Of a stretch of 64,000 nt of DNA, positions 35,401 to 49,400 are shown one piece after another. Both the position numbers and the translations under genes were made by a program. Numbering within the stretch: the stretch's first letter is position 1; every line of letters starts with the position of its first letter. A model generated the notes under the pieces. That model searched no databases and was not told the origin of the DNA. It saw nothing but the letters and a program-made list of their open reading frames with translations. The DNA is taken from assembly GCA_028829895.1 (NCBI GenBank), contig CM054177.1:42240664-42304663 (forward strand), given 5' to 3'. The DNA comes from Sinotaia quadrata (Eukaryota > Mollusca > Gastropoda > Architaenioglossa > Viviparidae).

Positions 35401-38400
35401 TACAATTAAACTGAAATAATGTTTATCAAGTTAAATGAAATAAAATTAATAGTTTTTTATGGTTAATTTTGTAGAGAGAATTCACTTCTAGAGCAAAGTA
35501 AATACAGTATTTATTAAAATATCATCTGCATTATAAATAGTAGATTATAAAATAGTGGCAAATGTTATAAACTAAGAAAATATATATTAATTATAAATTT
35601 TTTTTAAAAAATTGGTCACAAATGGCATTTAACAAGACTCAAATAAATCAGTTGCATATCTTACTGCTTGTGAATGTTGAGAACTCTTCTAACAGTGAAA
35701 ACATGTTATTACTGTTAGTAAAGAGTAACATGATAATTAAAGTTTTTAAAAATATATTATTATTATTATTAGTGAAAAATTAATTGTCTTCTGACAGTAA
35801 AATGATAATTAAAGTTAATACATCTTCCTTCTATTAGTGAAGAATATATTACTTTCTGATAATTAAATCTAGAAACTTACTATTGCCAATACTACTATTA
35901 CTGGTACTGATGCTAAAGGATAATCTCGTATTAGGCAGTGCAGTAATAAAAGTATCTAGCTACAAAATACTAATTTCAAGATTGTTCATTCTCTCACTTA
36001 AGATATTAAAAACATAAGTGTGTTACCACACAAACTGGCAGGGTGAAAAAGATTTTAAACTAAAAGATCATTATTATTTTAAGATACATCAATTCATTCT
36101 ATCTCCCTCTTAGTCTCTGTACAGTTATTGATGAACCAAAGATGTAACATAATAAGTACATGAAATCTTAAGTGCCAGGTACATCAACATTTCATTTTCT
36201 ACAATAAATAGTGCTTCCTAGCCATTTTTTTGCTTCACCCAAATAAAAAGTCAGTTAAGAGAGGTTAATCTCCATTTAATGTAGGAAAATTTGTAATAAC
36301 AATTTTTATTTACTTTTATTATCTTACTCATTTTCAAAACAATGATATGATTCCCGCTTTACAAACAAGTCTTAAACTACTTGGCACAAACAGGATCAGA
36401 AATATTGTTTGTACATTCATATTTATTTTATTTTATTTCTAAACTGTTCTTATTATTAGTATGAATCCTCTCATCATTATTTAAGACCAGAGCAAGTTTC
36501 TATGCTTTGTATGTTTCTGCCTTTACCTATATTATAACCATGTTTACACTTAATGGTATTGGATTTAGTTCTTCCAAATCTGTAATACTAGTAGCTAAAT
36601 TACTAGGTATATACACTAATGATTCCTTCTTTATTTAAAAGAAAAATTATTATTTAAATGTACTGTTAATCTGTAAACTTAACACACATTTAGAACTGTT
36701 TTTGAATTTTGCACAAGCATGCCATACAATGTGTCACATAGGGCAGCCAATGACAGGGAAGCAAAAATTACACTTTTAAAAAATAATTATACATAGCATT
36801 ATAGTTTGTAAAAATGTTAATATGGAAGAGGATAAAACATATTTAAACCCTCTTTAACAGTCTTCATATTAAATCACTTTTAATTTTTTTAAAAGATAAC
36901 AGTAGGTGGTAAGTTTCGGCGTATGTAAATATCAAATTAATCATTCCTGTGTACATCCTGTATACATGCCAATGAATGACCTATATGGAAAATTTAACAT
37001 ACCCCAAAAATTATTTTATATTTTTTAAAAAGGAGAATCTGGCCTATTTTAAATTGTACATCATTTTATGTTTTGTTACTGTTACAGTATTTTAAACTGT
37101 TTTCTGTCCGAGTCCTGTATAGGGGTCCTTGCAGCATGCTTATTTTCAGTCTATCAAATGAGCCAATCAGTCTGAAACTAATATGTTTGCTTTGCAGGCA
37201 ATCTGTATCACTTCTACGATTGGATAGTTTTATTTCATCTGCTTGTGTAATGGAGAACAGATGAATCTGGGGGTCACCTATTGTATTTTATCAGAATAGA
37301 AATCTTGCAAGTCATGGGACTTTGAATGCATTGACAAGTCTGTGTCAGCCCTAAAGCCAAATTCTGATTTGAAACAGATAATTCTTCTGTTTTATATAAA
37401 CAGAGGTATTCAGTAGTATTATTCAGAAATTTTTAACTGAAAATGAATAATTACCAGCCCCTACATTGATGAGAGATGCTGACTCATATTTGATAAAACC
37501 AACCAGTCGTTTCAAAATGGTGAAATTGGTGTGCAGTGACCCACATGCAACACCATATGCTTTTGCTGTAAATAATAATGGAGTACAAATCTAATTTGGA
37601 GAAAGATACTACAGGATTGAATGTTTTTCAAGCATTTTTCCTGTGGATATAGTGTAACATATGAATTTGTATCCTGATGCATTACTGCACAACTCTAAAT
37701 TCATAAAAACCTCATGTGCTGTTCTACTCAAGTAAGCAAATTTTAGCAATTTATTTATTTTCTTTCTATCAATATCAATAGATTGGAAACCTAGTATTGA
37801 TATTATTTTTCCAATAGCTTTACGTTCATCCCTTTTTTCCTAAAGTCAGGTCCGACCATACACTTCGTCTGCTTCTTAGTTGTTTAAATTTTTCAGACAA
37901 GAGCATGCCTATAGTTCGCAACTGAATCCATAAAATTAGACTGATTAAATATTTTTAAAATACTAATTTTAAATCCATTAGTATGTTTGCATTTGTAACA
38001 CTTTACTTTTTCAAAATCCATTTATAATAATTACAGCCACTTTTCATTTTTTTTAGTAAGGTTACCCAAAAAATGTGGGGGGACTGGTTTCAGCAAGATA
38101 ATCTGATATCCAACAGGTTAAATTATGAACTGAGACTGCTGGTAAAAAAAAAAAAAAAAAAAAAAAATGTATACTTACCTCATGCATAGTCAAATTTTCA
38201 AACAAACAAAAATAAAATACAACTTTCAATGATGGTTACAAACGTTTCTTATCAAAAATTTATAAGCCCCAGAGAATCTCATAAAACACTTTTATTAGAA
38301 TAAGCACAACAGCTAAGTAATCAACAATAATTATTTTTAATAGAATATCAAAAGAAGAGCAAACATCAATAATTACTTAAGTTTATTATATCAAAGAACA

Positions 38401-41400
38401 AAAAAAAAACCATCAATAATTATGTTTATTAGAATATCAAAGTAACCCTAAATGATTATGTTAATTAGAATATCAAAGTAACCATCAAGGATATTAATTA
38501 TCAAAATTAGAGTATTGTAACAAAACAAACTTCTCAAATAAATTATTTTAAATTGCCTCAGTCTGTAAACAGTTAGCATTCATATTCTCATTCTGACTTT
38601 TTTTAGTATCTCCTGTATAACATCTGTGTATTTGGATAATACAAACATAATATGTTAGTATTAGTAATAAAGAATGTAAAGAAGCAAAAGAGTTAAGTTA
38701 TTGCAAAGAGGGAAAATATTTAAGTTACCAAGAAGAAGAGAAAAGAGTTAAGCTGATGAGAAGAAGGAAAAAATTTAAGTTACTGAGAAGGTGGAAAATA
38801 TTTAAGTACTGGCAAGAAGGAAAAGAGTTAAGTTACTGAGGAGGAAAATATTTAAGTACTGGCAAGAAGGAAAAGAGTTAAGTTACTGAGGAGGAAAATA
38901 TTTAAGTACTGGCAAGAAGGAAAATATTTAAGTTACTGAGGAGGAAAATATTTAAGTACAGGCAAGAAGGAAAAAAATTAAGTTACTGAGAAGGTGGAAA
39001 TATTTAAATATTGGCATGAAGGAAAAGAGTTAAGTTACTGAGGAGGAAAATATTTAATTACTGGTAAGAAGGAAAATACTTAAGTTACTGAGACGGAGGA
39101 AAATATTTAAGTACTGGCAAGAAGGAAAAGAGTTAAGTTACTGAGAAGGAGGAAAATAGTTAAGTTACTGAGAAGAAGGAAAAGATTTAAGTTACTGTCT
39201 TGCAAGTTGCAGTGAAAGTTTAAAATATTTCTTTAACCTATGGACTGAACTCAAATCTAAGCAAAAGTGCAAATTAGTGATCAGAACACAAACCTTTCTT
39301 CTCAAGTAAGAAAGAATGTCAGAAACTTTAGTTTCTAAGCCATCACTGTGTTTCAGAATTGGAAGCTCACCTGTTAAAAAAAAATGAGCACTTTCAAAAA
39401 TTTAAAATAATAATAATAATTTCAGCATCAAGTAAAATGCCAAAAATAGATTTTAAAAAAATTGTTAAAGTGTAATGAAGATTCCTTTTAAATTTCAACA
39501 AAGAATCTAAGTCAGCTGATGGAAAGTCTAAGGAGCCAGGTATTTTGTATTGTATTAAAAGGTTTTTGTTCTTATTGCAAAAGCAATATGTATAATATGA
39601 ATGTGGAGAGTGTATGCATATTAATCGCTTGACAGACCAATAAGAAAGGTATATATAATATATAAAGGACTTAGGTTTAAGTGTTATACTATTGCTATAT
39701 CATAGATAAGCCCATACCATGGTCAAAATTCTACCAGTTATAAAGATTAGTAGATAAAAGAAAATGCAGAACTAGAATTGAGTGTTACACAATTCATTAG
39801 ACCTTTATATCAAAAAGTTTAAGTGATAAGCTTTTTTAAAAATTTATCCATGATAATAAAAATCTAAAACCCATTCGGATATAAGACTTCTACAGTTCTA
39901 GTGTTAATACTTTGCAAAAGGAAAATATTGACAGTATCAGCAGCATCTGATTAGATTTATCTCTATTTGTTCATATTATGGTTTTTAAACAGTCAGGTAA
40001 GAAAACATTTCAGCAATTTATGCCTGCTTAGTGCTTAGCTACAATAACTGAGCAATTACTATGTATCTGTTCATTTATATTTCCAAGATCTGAATATTAC
40101 TTATATTGTTATAATGATTGTGCAGTGTTGTTCAAGCCATTTGTGTCAGAATTAAAAGCATTGTAAATTTTCACATAAAATATTAAGTCAATAAGCAAGG
40201 GGACTGAAATCATTCTAATAAAATTTACATATATATAGATTGTCACATAAAATATTAAGTCAATAAGCAAGGGGACTGAAAACATTCTAACAAAATTTAC
40301 ACATATACACAAATATTGAGGTATACTATCAAAAGAGATTAATAAATAAACAAAGTATTTCCATTTGCCTCACAAATCTATGCCTCATGAGATTCAATAT
40401 CCAAATTGTTTGTAGGCTTAAAACAGTTTGTGGCATCATCAATTAGCAGATCATTTTAAAATGCTGCTGAAAATTAATCCTTTAAAGCAGTACTTATGCT
40501 GATTGTTTTGTTGTTTAGTATAAACATGTGTTTGTTTTGTTTGAAAATCAAATTAATTTGTTTTGGAGATGTCATTCCTTTGTCATACCAGATTCTATCT
40601 ACATTAAAAGTTGAATAAGCATATAAAAAGTTTACCCTAAACTGAATCAAGCATAAAATAAAAGTCATAATATTATACGATTCCTTATATATTTTTCTCT
40701 CCCTCAAATAGTCATTCTGATTCTGCTTGATACCCTTTTCTGTGACTTCTTTGTGTCACCTGCAAAATTTATTGTATTTAGTAGAATAATGCTAATCCAA
40801 ACTAAGAGGGACCAAGGCTTGTTCGGATTACCAAAGGCTTGGATCATGCAGAATTTTAGGAAAATCAATGTGGATAGTGTGTGTCATGTGACAATGAAAA
40901 TGCCCCCTCCACCAGTACTGATTTTTCCAAACATCTGCGGATGTGGTTCCTCCAAGAAATTTAGTGCATCCTGCCATTCCTGTGTAATTGTGCAGTTGTG
41001 TGCTAGCCAATATCATAGATATATGTATATGTAAAATTCTTAAGAATGTAATTAGTGTTTAGAGGAATTTGCTTTGTTTTCAATAATAATGACCCTTAAA
41101 AGTTACTGAAAAGTGCCTAGTACTGTAGTAGTAGTAAGTATAAACAGTTCATGTTTCAGTTTAATAAAAAGACAAGGAAGAAGTATTTAAATAATGGCCA
41201 AATAGCAATTCAATTAGCTGTAAAGTTAATTGTCAGAAAGGCTACCATAAGTGATTGGAAAAAAGAACCATATAAAACTGAAAAGTTTTGTGCTACATCT
41301 GCCAGTTTTCTTAATAAATGCCAAATATAAAAAATTTGTCAAAATTTATTTAATTTTATCTGATCATTTTTTATATTATTCTCAAACCCCTGTTTGGAAT

Positions 41401-42221
41401 TTTTTTGAAATTTTGGATTATCTGTTTTCAGATTAGTATATAATACTAATATGATTTCAATGTGGGCTATGTGTTAAATTATTTTTAAAACAACAGCTCT
41501 AACATTGAGATAAGGTTAAATAATTTAATATTATTAAAATATTTTAAATGATTTCATGTTAAATATTTTTAATTAAATTTAGTTGCAATAAAATATTATA
41601 CTAATTAATTACATTAATATATTATTTACTGATGCTAAATGCACTGATATCAAAGATATATAGGCTAACATAATATTTATATGATAAAATATAATCAATA
41701 CCTATTGAATTCAAGGTTACATTTCAGAGCATAAATCAAGATCGTCTTATCTTCTCTTATAATATAGTGACTATACAATCAAATTTAATGATTAATACCA
41801 AACAAAACTAATACAGAAAGAAAATCAGTTTATGATTTTGTGTTGGGCACTACTAACCTGTGGGAGATCTCCAAGGATTACCCGTCACCTTCACGTCAAC
41901 TGGCACTCCGGAAAATTTGCAGTATGTCTAAAACAATTAAAAACTCAACATGTAAACAGTTCAAATACTAACATAATTTACTCTAACATACACTAATTTT
42001 GAAAAATATATATTTAGTCGAATGTATAAAAGTCCGAAAAGTTGCTTATCTTATTATTCTATAGGCCTATTGGCCGCTAGCGTCGTGAGTGTGTGGGGGG
42101 GGGGAACAATTAAACCCAATTATTGTTTTTAAAACATTATATTGCTACTTACTAAAACAGCCAAGCAGTTGGGATCGATAGACGGTAAACCCCAATCACC
42201 TTTCCACACTTGAAGCTCCAT
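25728..42221 (-). CDS. MTX1: Metaxin-1, mitochondrial outer membrane protein
   Basis: Metaxin-1 works with metaxin-2 and the SAM/MICOS machinery in inserting beta-barrel proteins into the outer mitochondrial membrane. Eight exons on the minus strand join in phase: 42221-42153, 41927-41858, 39370-39294, 35304-35212, 33674-33495, 30729-30653, 29969-29812, 26041-25728. They total 1038 nt and encode 345 aa, near the size of short vertebrate MTX1 forms. The N-terminus MELQVWKGDWGLPSID, then NPWRSPTGELP, make the thioredoxin-like part. WWIDCKTYIDFTRPWYAKM and IPFPLNFYIPGR are the most conserved metaxin motif. PSSLDALVFGHLAPIL belongs to the GST-C-like part. A hydrophobic segment at about residues 273-293, after KRRN, is the tail anchor. 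The tail after it is about 50 residues and rich in Asn, Asp and Pro, longer than in vertebrates as I recall them. All donors and acceptors are GT-AG. Confidence 0.95.
26925..28100. mobile_element. Possible LTR-type insertion in metaxin intron 7
   Basis: This block is less AT-rich than the surrounding intron. It starts near TGTGACAGGTGAAAGTTACC. At its far end lie a TATA-like TATATATAAGGGGC (27996) and AATAAAG (28052) about 55 bp apart, the spacing of promoter and polyadenylation signal in an LTR. A perfect 10-bp inverted repeat (CTGACAGGTG / CACCTGTCAG, 27082-27116) lies inside. No coding remains and no target-site duplication were found, so this is a suggestion only. Confidence 0.3.
32451..32482. 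repeat. (TA)n microsatellite
   Basis: About 16 TA repeats in metaxin intron 5. Confidence 0.95.
37075..37960 (+). repeat. Dispersed repeat, copy 1 (in metaxin intron 3)
   Basis: It aligns colinearly but with many differences to 58430-59340. Shared landmarks in order: TATCACTTCTAC-ATTGGA, the TGCATTGAC region, GCTTTTGCTG, TTTTTCAAGCATTTTTCCTG, GATTGGAAACCTA, TTTTTCAGACAA-AGCATGC. Same orientation in both. No protein motif or terminal repeat recognised; probably an ancient non-autonomous element. Confidence 0.65.
38690..39200. repeat. Purine-rich tandem array, about 32-bp half-units
   Basis: Alternating AAGTTACTGAGAAGGAGGAA and TTTAAGTACTGGCAAGAAGG units repeat about fifteen times in metaxin intron 3, ending about 95 bp from exon 3. 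Confidence 0.85.
40165..40310. repeat. 69-70-bp direct tandem duplication
   Basis: Two copies of TCACATAAAATATTAAGTCA followed by ATAAGCAAGGGGACTGAAA, nearly identical, in metaxin intron 2. Confidence 0.9.
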
Positions 42222-42525
42222 TCTTTCTTCTGAAAGATCGCCTTCCCCCATATTATTGTATCACCTGACCCTGACCTTCAAATAATCAACAAACGTACAG
42301 AAGTACAGTGGCGTAAAATAATAATTGTTAAATTTTAATTTTGTTTTAATAACTTTTTAAAATAATTCTTGCAGTAAACCAAATTATCCTGAAAAGAATT
42401 TGTTTAATTCCTTATTTTGTCTTATAGATTTGTGCTCTTGTTTCTGTCGCGTTGATTGTTCCGTTTGCCGTTACAACAGAAATAAATACGTTCCCTCACT
42501 GAGTGAGCCCACGTCGACAGTAGCC
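42222..42525. promoter_or_regulatory. Probable bidirectional promoter of MTX1 and ADPGK
   Basis: Only 304 bp separate the two divergent start codons (MTX1 ATG at 42221 on minus, ADPGK ATG at 42526 on plus). Both 5' UTRs and both promoters must fit here unless noncoding first exons lie elsewhere. No TATA box is obvious in either direction. A few CpG-containing motifs occur near the ADPGK start (CACGTCGAC). A head-to-head arrangement usually means coordinated housekeeping expression. Confidence 0.6.
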
Positions 42526-43402
42526 ATGGGTAAAAATGGAATCTCTAAACCGTTTTTGTTTGCGGCAACTTTTGGGCTCGTTGCCTATTGCTACTTGAAG
42601 TGGTCTAACTTCAATGCAGGGGACCTTAATGCCATTGAGTATAAAATCTCGGAAGTTTGGTCGAGTAGTATAAAGTGGCCAGACAAGAAGTTTACACGAC
42701 TTGCGGTCGGGTAAGCCTGGATCTAACTGATACTGTGATAGTGGAAGAAACCGTAACTGCTAGATTATACTACTGATGCTAAGTTTCAAACCACAGACTG
42801 TGACAAAAACAATCACAGGGTCCTGGGTCCATTTTTAACCCCGAATAAAGGTAAACTGTGCATGCAGGATCATGTGTGCAACGAAATCGCCTGATGCTGC
42901 CTCTAGACTTCACTAGAAATATTCTTCCTTGGTTATTTATTCTGTCATCAAAAAAGTATTTTTAATTTAATCTCACATTCTTAATAACTGAATGGGCAGC
43001 AGTACATTTGAAGTTAAAATCCTACATTCTGTCTGTCGTAATTATTATTTTTTTAAAACATGTACATTTTGTGGACTTCGATTTATGCCCTAAAAAGTAG
43101 GCCTACTGATTCCTATTATTGTTATTGTTAGTAACTGCACTAACAGAATTATTAAATGCCATTTGATCTCTTTTTTTAATTATAGAATTAATATAAAGAC
43201 TATCTAAAGTTCTTCATCAAGTCTTTAAACTTATATTACTTAACTTAATTGCCTCTTCGTTTTAAATGGTGTAAATATATATGACCAGGTAGTAAAATAT
43301 CAGATCATTTGCCTTTGTTACAAAAAAACCTAGCACTAGTAGCAGTTATTTAAAATCTCAGATGGATATCACAGTGAGTGAATTATTTAGAACACTCGAT
43401 GT

Positions 43403-43443
<41 letters not shown>

Positions 43444-46400
43444 TTATTAATATTAGTTATTACCCACTGTTAAAAATTGAATGCAGGCTAACTATCTTTT
43501 ATGATTTGTATCATAAATATGAAATAAATATTTCCTAAACTGCATGTCTTAAAAACCAACTTTGAAATATGTGCACCCTAGCTAGTTGCTAAATATTTTA
43601 GAGAGCATGTTTTGTGTTTTAGTACTAGTAACTGTGTTTTTTAAACATACACACCCTGTCATTTCTGTCTAATATTTCATTAGTTTTGTATTATTTCTAA
43701 GCAACATAGATTATCTAATATCCAATGATTTAATATTATGTGATATTCAGGGCTTATATGTGTCATCCTAATTTTCTAAAATTGTTAAAGTTAAAATAAG
43801 TTTTTCTTCACCATTTGCAATTTTAAGAAAAATTTTAAAATGTGTGATTATGTCTTCCAAAATGTAACAAAAACTATAAATATTGTAGTCTGTTAAATGT
43901 AAACTATAAATTGTTTGAGAAAATAGAAATGTTCATCTCTCTATAGACTAAAATGAAATGAATATTTCTGATTAAATTATTATTCAGTAAAATTAAAACT
44001 AAGTATAAATGATAGTTATTAACTATCACTGTATCAAATCTTCTTGATCCATCTCTAATATCTAATTTTTAATTGAGCTCTCATTACTTATAAATCTATA
44101 TGTGCCAGTCCTTATTTTTTTTTCAAGAGTTGTCCTAATTGAGTTTAAATCAATGTGATAATCATAAATGCTTGATTTTGTCTGCCACTTGAATGTACAC
44201 TTGATTATGAATATATCAAGAATATAGCTTATGAATGTGCTTGCAGGGATACATCATAATACAATGTACTTTGTGCTTCATCATGTTATTACTAGTTAGA
44301 ATTATTAATAGATTTATTACTGTGAGTATGATTCAGATCTTGACAAATTACTCCTAAAATTAATAAAATTAGGATAGTTTAGATGCACAGTAGACACTAT
44401 GGAATTTGTAGCTGCCGGCTTAATAAATTGTATTATCAAAATATCACTATTGTAATATGCCTGTGTGCATAGTCTCCTTGGAGGAGTTGGAGGGGGTTCA
44501 GTTTTTTTTAAAATACTTTTTCTTCCTTCAGTATACAAGTCATATTTAACGTGAGTTGGTTGTAATATGTTTGAGAGTTTGACCAAGCATTGTGACAACT
44601 ATTTGCTGATTCTGCTAGTGCAGAACTAATAGTGAAAATAGGTTTTGGCAAAGACTAACAAAATCTGAAAAAGCAGTCATAGATTTGGCTATGACTAGAA
44701 CAATCTAAAATAACAGTCACAGGCTTTGGCTCTGATTAGAACATTCTGAAAAGCAGTCATAAACTTTGGCTGGGAGTAGAACAATCTGAAATAGAAGTCA
44801 TAAACTTTGGCTAGGGCTAAAACAGTTGTACTAGAATTAGAACAAGTCTGAAATAGCAGTCATAAACTTTGGCTAGGACTAGAACAATCTGAAATAGAAG
44901 TCATAAGCTTTGGCTAGGACTAGAACAGTTGTACTAGAATTAGAACAGTCTGAAATAGCAGTCATAAAATTTGGCTAGGTCTAGTACAATTGTGCTAGAA
45001 CTAGAACAGTTTAAAATAGCAGTCATAAACTTTAGCTAGAAAAGTAGAAGTTACCAGAACAGTTCTAAATTGCCAGTCACAGATCTTTTATGCTTGTTTG
45101 TTTATTCTGTTTTAATGAAATTTAGTAAATGCCTGTGGTTAAAATGTTAATAGCATTTCTGTTTTCTTACAATTTTTTTGTAGATTTTATTTACACTTTC
45201 AATATTCACTGATTCACCCAATTTTGTACTTTATATTTTGGTTTTACTTCAAAATGATAGGACTAATGCGAATGTGGACCTCATTGTACCTGGTGTTAAA
45301 GTGCTTTATTCACTTGGTCTAAATGCATCAGTTGAAAAGAACCACAACTTGCTTAACAGCCTTTCAGATCTAGAGGAGACTTTCACCTACTTTTTTAGAC
45401 GTGGTAGGGCTGCAGAGCGGATTTTTACCAATCCTGAGGTGTTCAAACAGCTTGTGGCTGCTGCCACTTCTTTAGGAGTTGTTGAGGTTTGTTATAATCT
45501 TTGTTGTATATGAACTTAGCCTTAGAAAGCAGTCTGAACATATTATACACTGTATTTTTTTTCACTTTAACATTACAAGTGGGTGAGTCATCATTAGTTA
45601 CTGGTTGTGAACTTTACTACATTTTTATTCATCAGGTTTTTTTAATTTTCTTTTCCATTACATTTTTCAATCAGAAAGATTGTCTTCACTAGTTTATTAT
45701 TAAATTTTTGAGATATAATAATTAAATTGTTGATTGTCACATATTTGGTTTATATAATTTTGACATTTTATATGATTGCAGTTTGCAATTTGTGTATTTT
45801 ATTTTAAATTTTATTCACTATTATTAAATCTTTGAAGGATTCAAAGATTTCAAATGCTAGTTAATATCATTATGTTAGCAAACGTTTAATACAGCAGCAA
45901 GTATTCATAATTATAAATAAATTTGCTTCAGTACTGGAACCTAGAACAGTAACAGTAAAACTTCAACAAGGAGTCATAAGCACAAAATGAAAGAATCTGG
46001 AAGAGAGAGAAAATAATAAAAACTTTATGAAAAGTATAGTCAACAAAGCAAATTGTCAGATTTATTTAATCTGAAGAGAGAGAAAATAATAGAAAGTTTA
46101 TCAAAATTATAGACAGTGCAGCAAATTGTCAGATTTATTTAATCTATATAGAGAGAGAAAAAATAGAAACTTTATTAAAAGTATGGGCAGCACAGCAGAT
46201 TGTTAGACTTATTTCACAGCTAGGACATTGACCAGAATCCAGAGGTTTAGAAACAATTTTTTTTTTTTTTTAAAGCAAGAAGCACAATCTTAATACTTGA
46301 CTCCATCATAACTTTTGGTATAGAGCCCAACATAGCCCACATTTCATTTTGCAGCACTTTAAAACATCTGCTAATTTAACATTATGGTAATTACCCATCT

Positions 46401-49400
46401 AATTTTCAAAATCATGTGTTCACTATTAGTATTACTGGTAAAGGTATTCTATTTTTTGCAATCTACTTGTTGGTGTGAAAATTATGTAAATATTTTTTAA
46501 AACATGTTTACAAGAAAGAGAATCCAAAAAATTATGTTATTTATGTATTATATTCTGTTCATTTTCTCTTATTTTTAGATTTATTTTTATTTTTTCTTGT
46601 TATTGTAAACATTCGGTTTCTTATTATTTGTTGTTTCATCGTATAGCAATATGTTGGTGGAAATGCAGCACTGATGGCAAAAAAAGCTTCAAGCCTGTTC
46701 CCAGATGTTGAGGTTTGCATAAATTTACTTTCAATTTTAATGAAAGAAAGAATTATTAAATTGATTTTATTATAATCAGTTACTCCATTTGCAATTTTAC
46801 TCAACACAAGTTATTACAACTTCCATTTGTCACATCTGTTCCTAAAATTTGAATATTTGCACCAGATTAGACAGATAATAAGACATATGGCAGACCAACA
46901 GTCTTTGCAAAAGAAACATTGCCAGCATGTTTAAATATATTTAGATCTATTCCAAGCTGGCTTTTGTAATAATTGCTCTAAACCTAAAAAAAAAACAACA
47001 GAGAAGACATTCAAAAGAGTTATCTCCCATCAAATACAAACTCCCATTAGCTACCCATCAGTTTGATATACATCATCTCTCAAATACATAACTTTTATTG
47101 ATCCTTTGTGACCCTTTTGTTAGTGGTTAGCAGATGCATTGCGGCTTAGCATCGCAAACCAATGCACCTTTTGTATGACAATAACAGTAAACTCTGTGCC
47201 TGTATTGTGAATTGTGATTGATTTTAAGATAATGAATTTGAGTGTTCCATCGCATATGGATCTGTTTGTGAAGTATAAGCTGTTTCATTTCTCATGGAAG
47301 TGAGCTGTTCCTAGTCATTAGTATGGTCACTCTTTTAACAAGGTAGAATTCTATAAGCTCAAGTTTCTTATAAACCAGAATTTTACACTGTTATATTTAT
47401 TATTTATTTTAGTATTATTTCATTATTGTGGACATACTATTATATTACCATTCATGTATCATTCTTATGAGTGTTCTTTAATCAGTTTTTAACACTGATT
47501 TTTAAACATAATATTCATTATGAAAGCTGAACTTTTTAACTCTTTTATTTGCAATCTATATCTACAATACAATGTGTTTTCTTTTTAGAATGCTAGTGAG
47601 TTCAAATTATGATATAAAACTGGTTAGTAAATTTAGTAAATGGAACTTAGAAATATTTATTCCACACTTTTTCTTTGATTGTTAAATATTTTAATATTGT
47701 TCATTATAAGAAATATCTCAGTATTTATTCATTTAGGGATTAACTATGGGATAATGTAATTGTGTGTTGGAATAAGTCTGTGGATGCAACTCTAGTACAA
47801 TATTTCCCATTTAAATTTCATTACTTAATACTTCATTTTTGGAAAGTTTGCAAAGTGGCACAAACGATGAATACAAGGTTAAACTGTAAGTTGTGTAACA
47901 AATAAGCAACTCTCTAGAGTCAAACTCTACTCAAACAAACTATACCTCTAGGCAGCAACATAGCAGCATAGCGTACACTACAATTTGCTTTCAAAATTAA
48001 CCAAAGAAGTTTATATTGCTCTGTCAAATTCATCGAACACAATGTTCAGTATTGCATATCTGTCTTTATATCAGATCTATTGGCACATTCATGAGGTCAT
48101 AGCATAACGCTAACTTTGGAGAAATTCATGAAAATTAGTACTAGCAGCACATGGTCTATATGTGTAAATGACAACTTTAATATAAAGTTTTACAATATGT
48201 ATAGTAAATGAATAAATTAAATCAGATGCCTTGCTGATTACTGGGAAACATCAATGTTGCTTACATTTTATAAAAAGAGTTTAGAGCTCTTGAGAAAATC
48301 AAACACTTTATCATTTGAGATGGTACAAAATAAGAGTGTTTAGTGTATTAGAGTTAAAATATTTTATCTTATGAAAGAGTATTATTTAGAGTGTATAAAT
48401 TTTATGCTCAACTGACAAGGGTTCCCAACAAAACTGACAGTTTGGAACATCATCTCCCTTAGGTTGGTGTATTAGATAAGTATAGCCAGGGATGCATAAT
48501 TCCTGTGAAAACATTCCTCCCTAGCCTTTAAATTTCCAACACAAGTCGAGTATATTTCGGATATATACTGACATTTCCACATATAAACAGTGGATAACTC
48601 TGACATCTTCTATCTATAACATGCTCAATTGGAAAGACAGTTTGAAAATGTTCACTTAATACAGTCTTCTGAAAACTTATACAGTACCCTCACATGCATT
48701 CCATACAAGTAATAAAGCACATCCAAAGCATATTCAGCAGAGGGGTACTGTAAAGGTTTCCTTATATGTATGCATTGCTCATTTCAGATTCAGTTTGTTG
48801 GGCCAGTGGGACCAACTTTACAACAGCTAATGCCCAAAAAAATTATCATCCCTAAGACCAGTTTTGTACAGGATGATGAAGTTCATCTCATCATGGAATA
48901 CAAGGTGTGATAGAGACTAACAAGCTGGTTTTCTTCTCTTCTTTGTCTTTCACTCTTGATACATTTTTTATTCTGTACTTTTTAATTGTCATGTACACTT
49001 TTTACATTGCAGTTTTAACAGTACTAATAACAATGTGACTTATAAGGGCACTTCTTATTCTTACAAACAATGCAAGCACTTGACCTATATTACTAATAAT
49101 TCAAGGTCACTATTTTCAGATGCAACAGAGAGCACATTTGAAGATAACCTGATATGAAATCAATAGGCCAGTTAAGAGCCTGTAAATAAAGATTGATATT
49201 ATTGGTGAAAAAGATGTTTTCTTTTTTTACTTGAGTCTGTATAATGATTTTGTCACAATTTGATTTTAGCAATTTCAAACAATATAACATTTTAGACAGT
49301 TTATAAATGTATATCTTTATATGCACATCTTTATGCATCTATTTTTATTTAAACATTTTAATTGTTTTCTCATTAAAATAAATAAAATGATTTTGCATTG

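Noticed and set aside
37441..37572. Candidate extra metaxin exon (open minus-strand stretch with flanking AG and GT)
   Set aside because: Metaxin exons 3 and 4 already join in phase and match the family without it, and this stretch belongs to the dispersed repeat also found at 58.9 kb.
45501..45692. Open frame after ADPGK exon 2
   Set aside because: It is intronic, beginning after the donor at 45487, and has a low-complexity Phe/Ile-rich composition.
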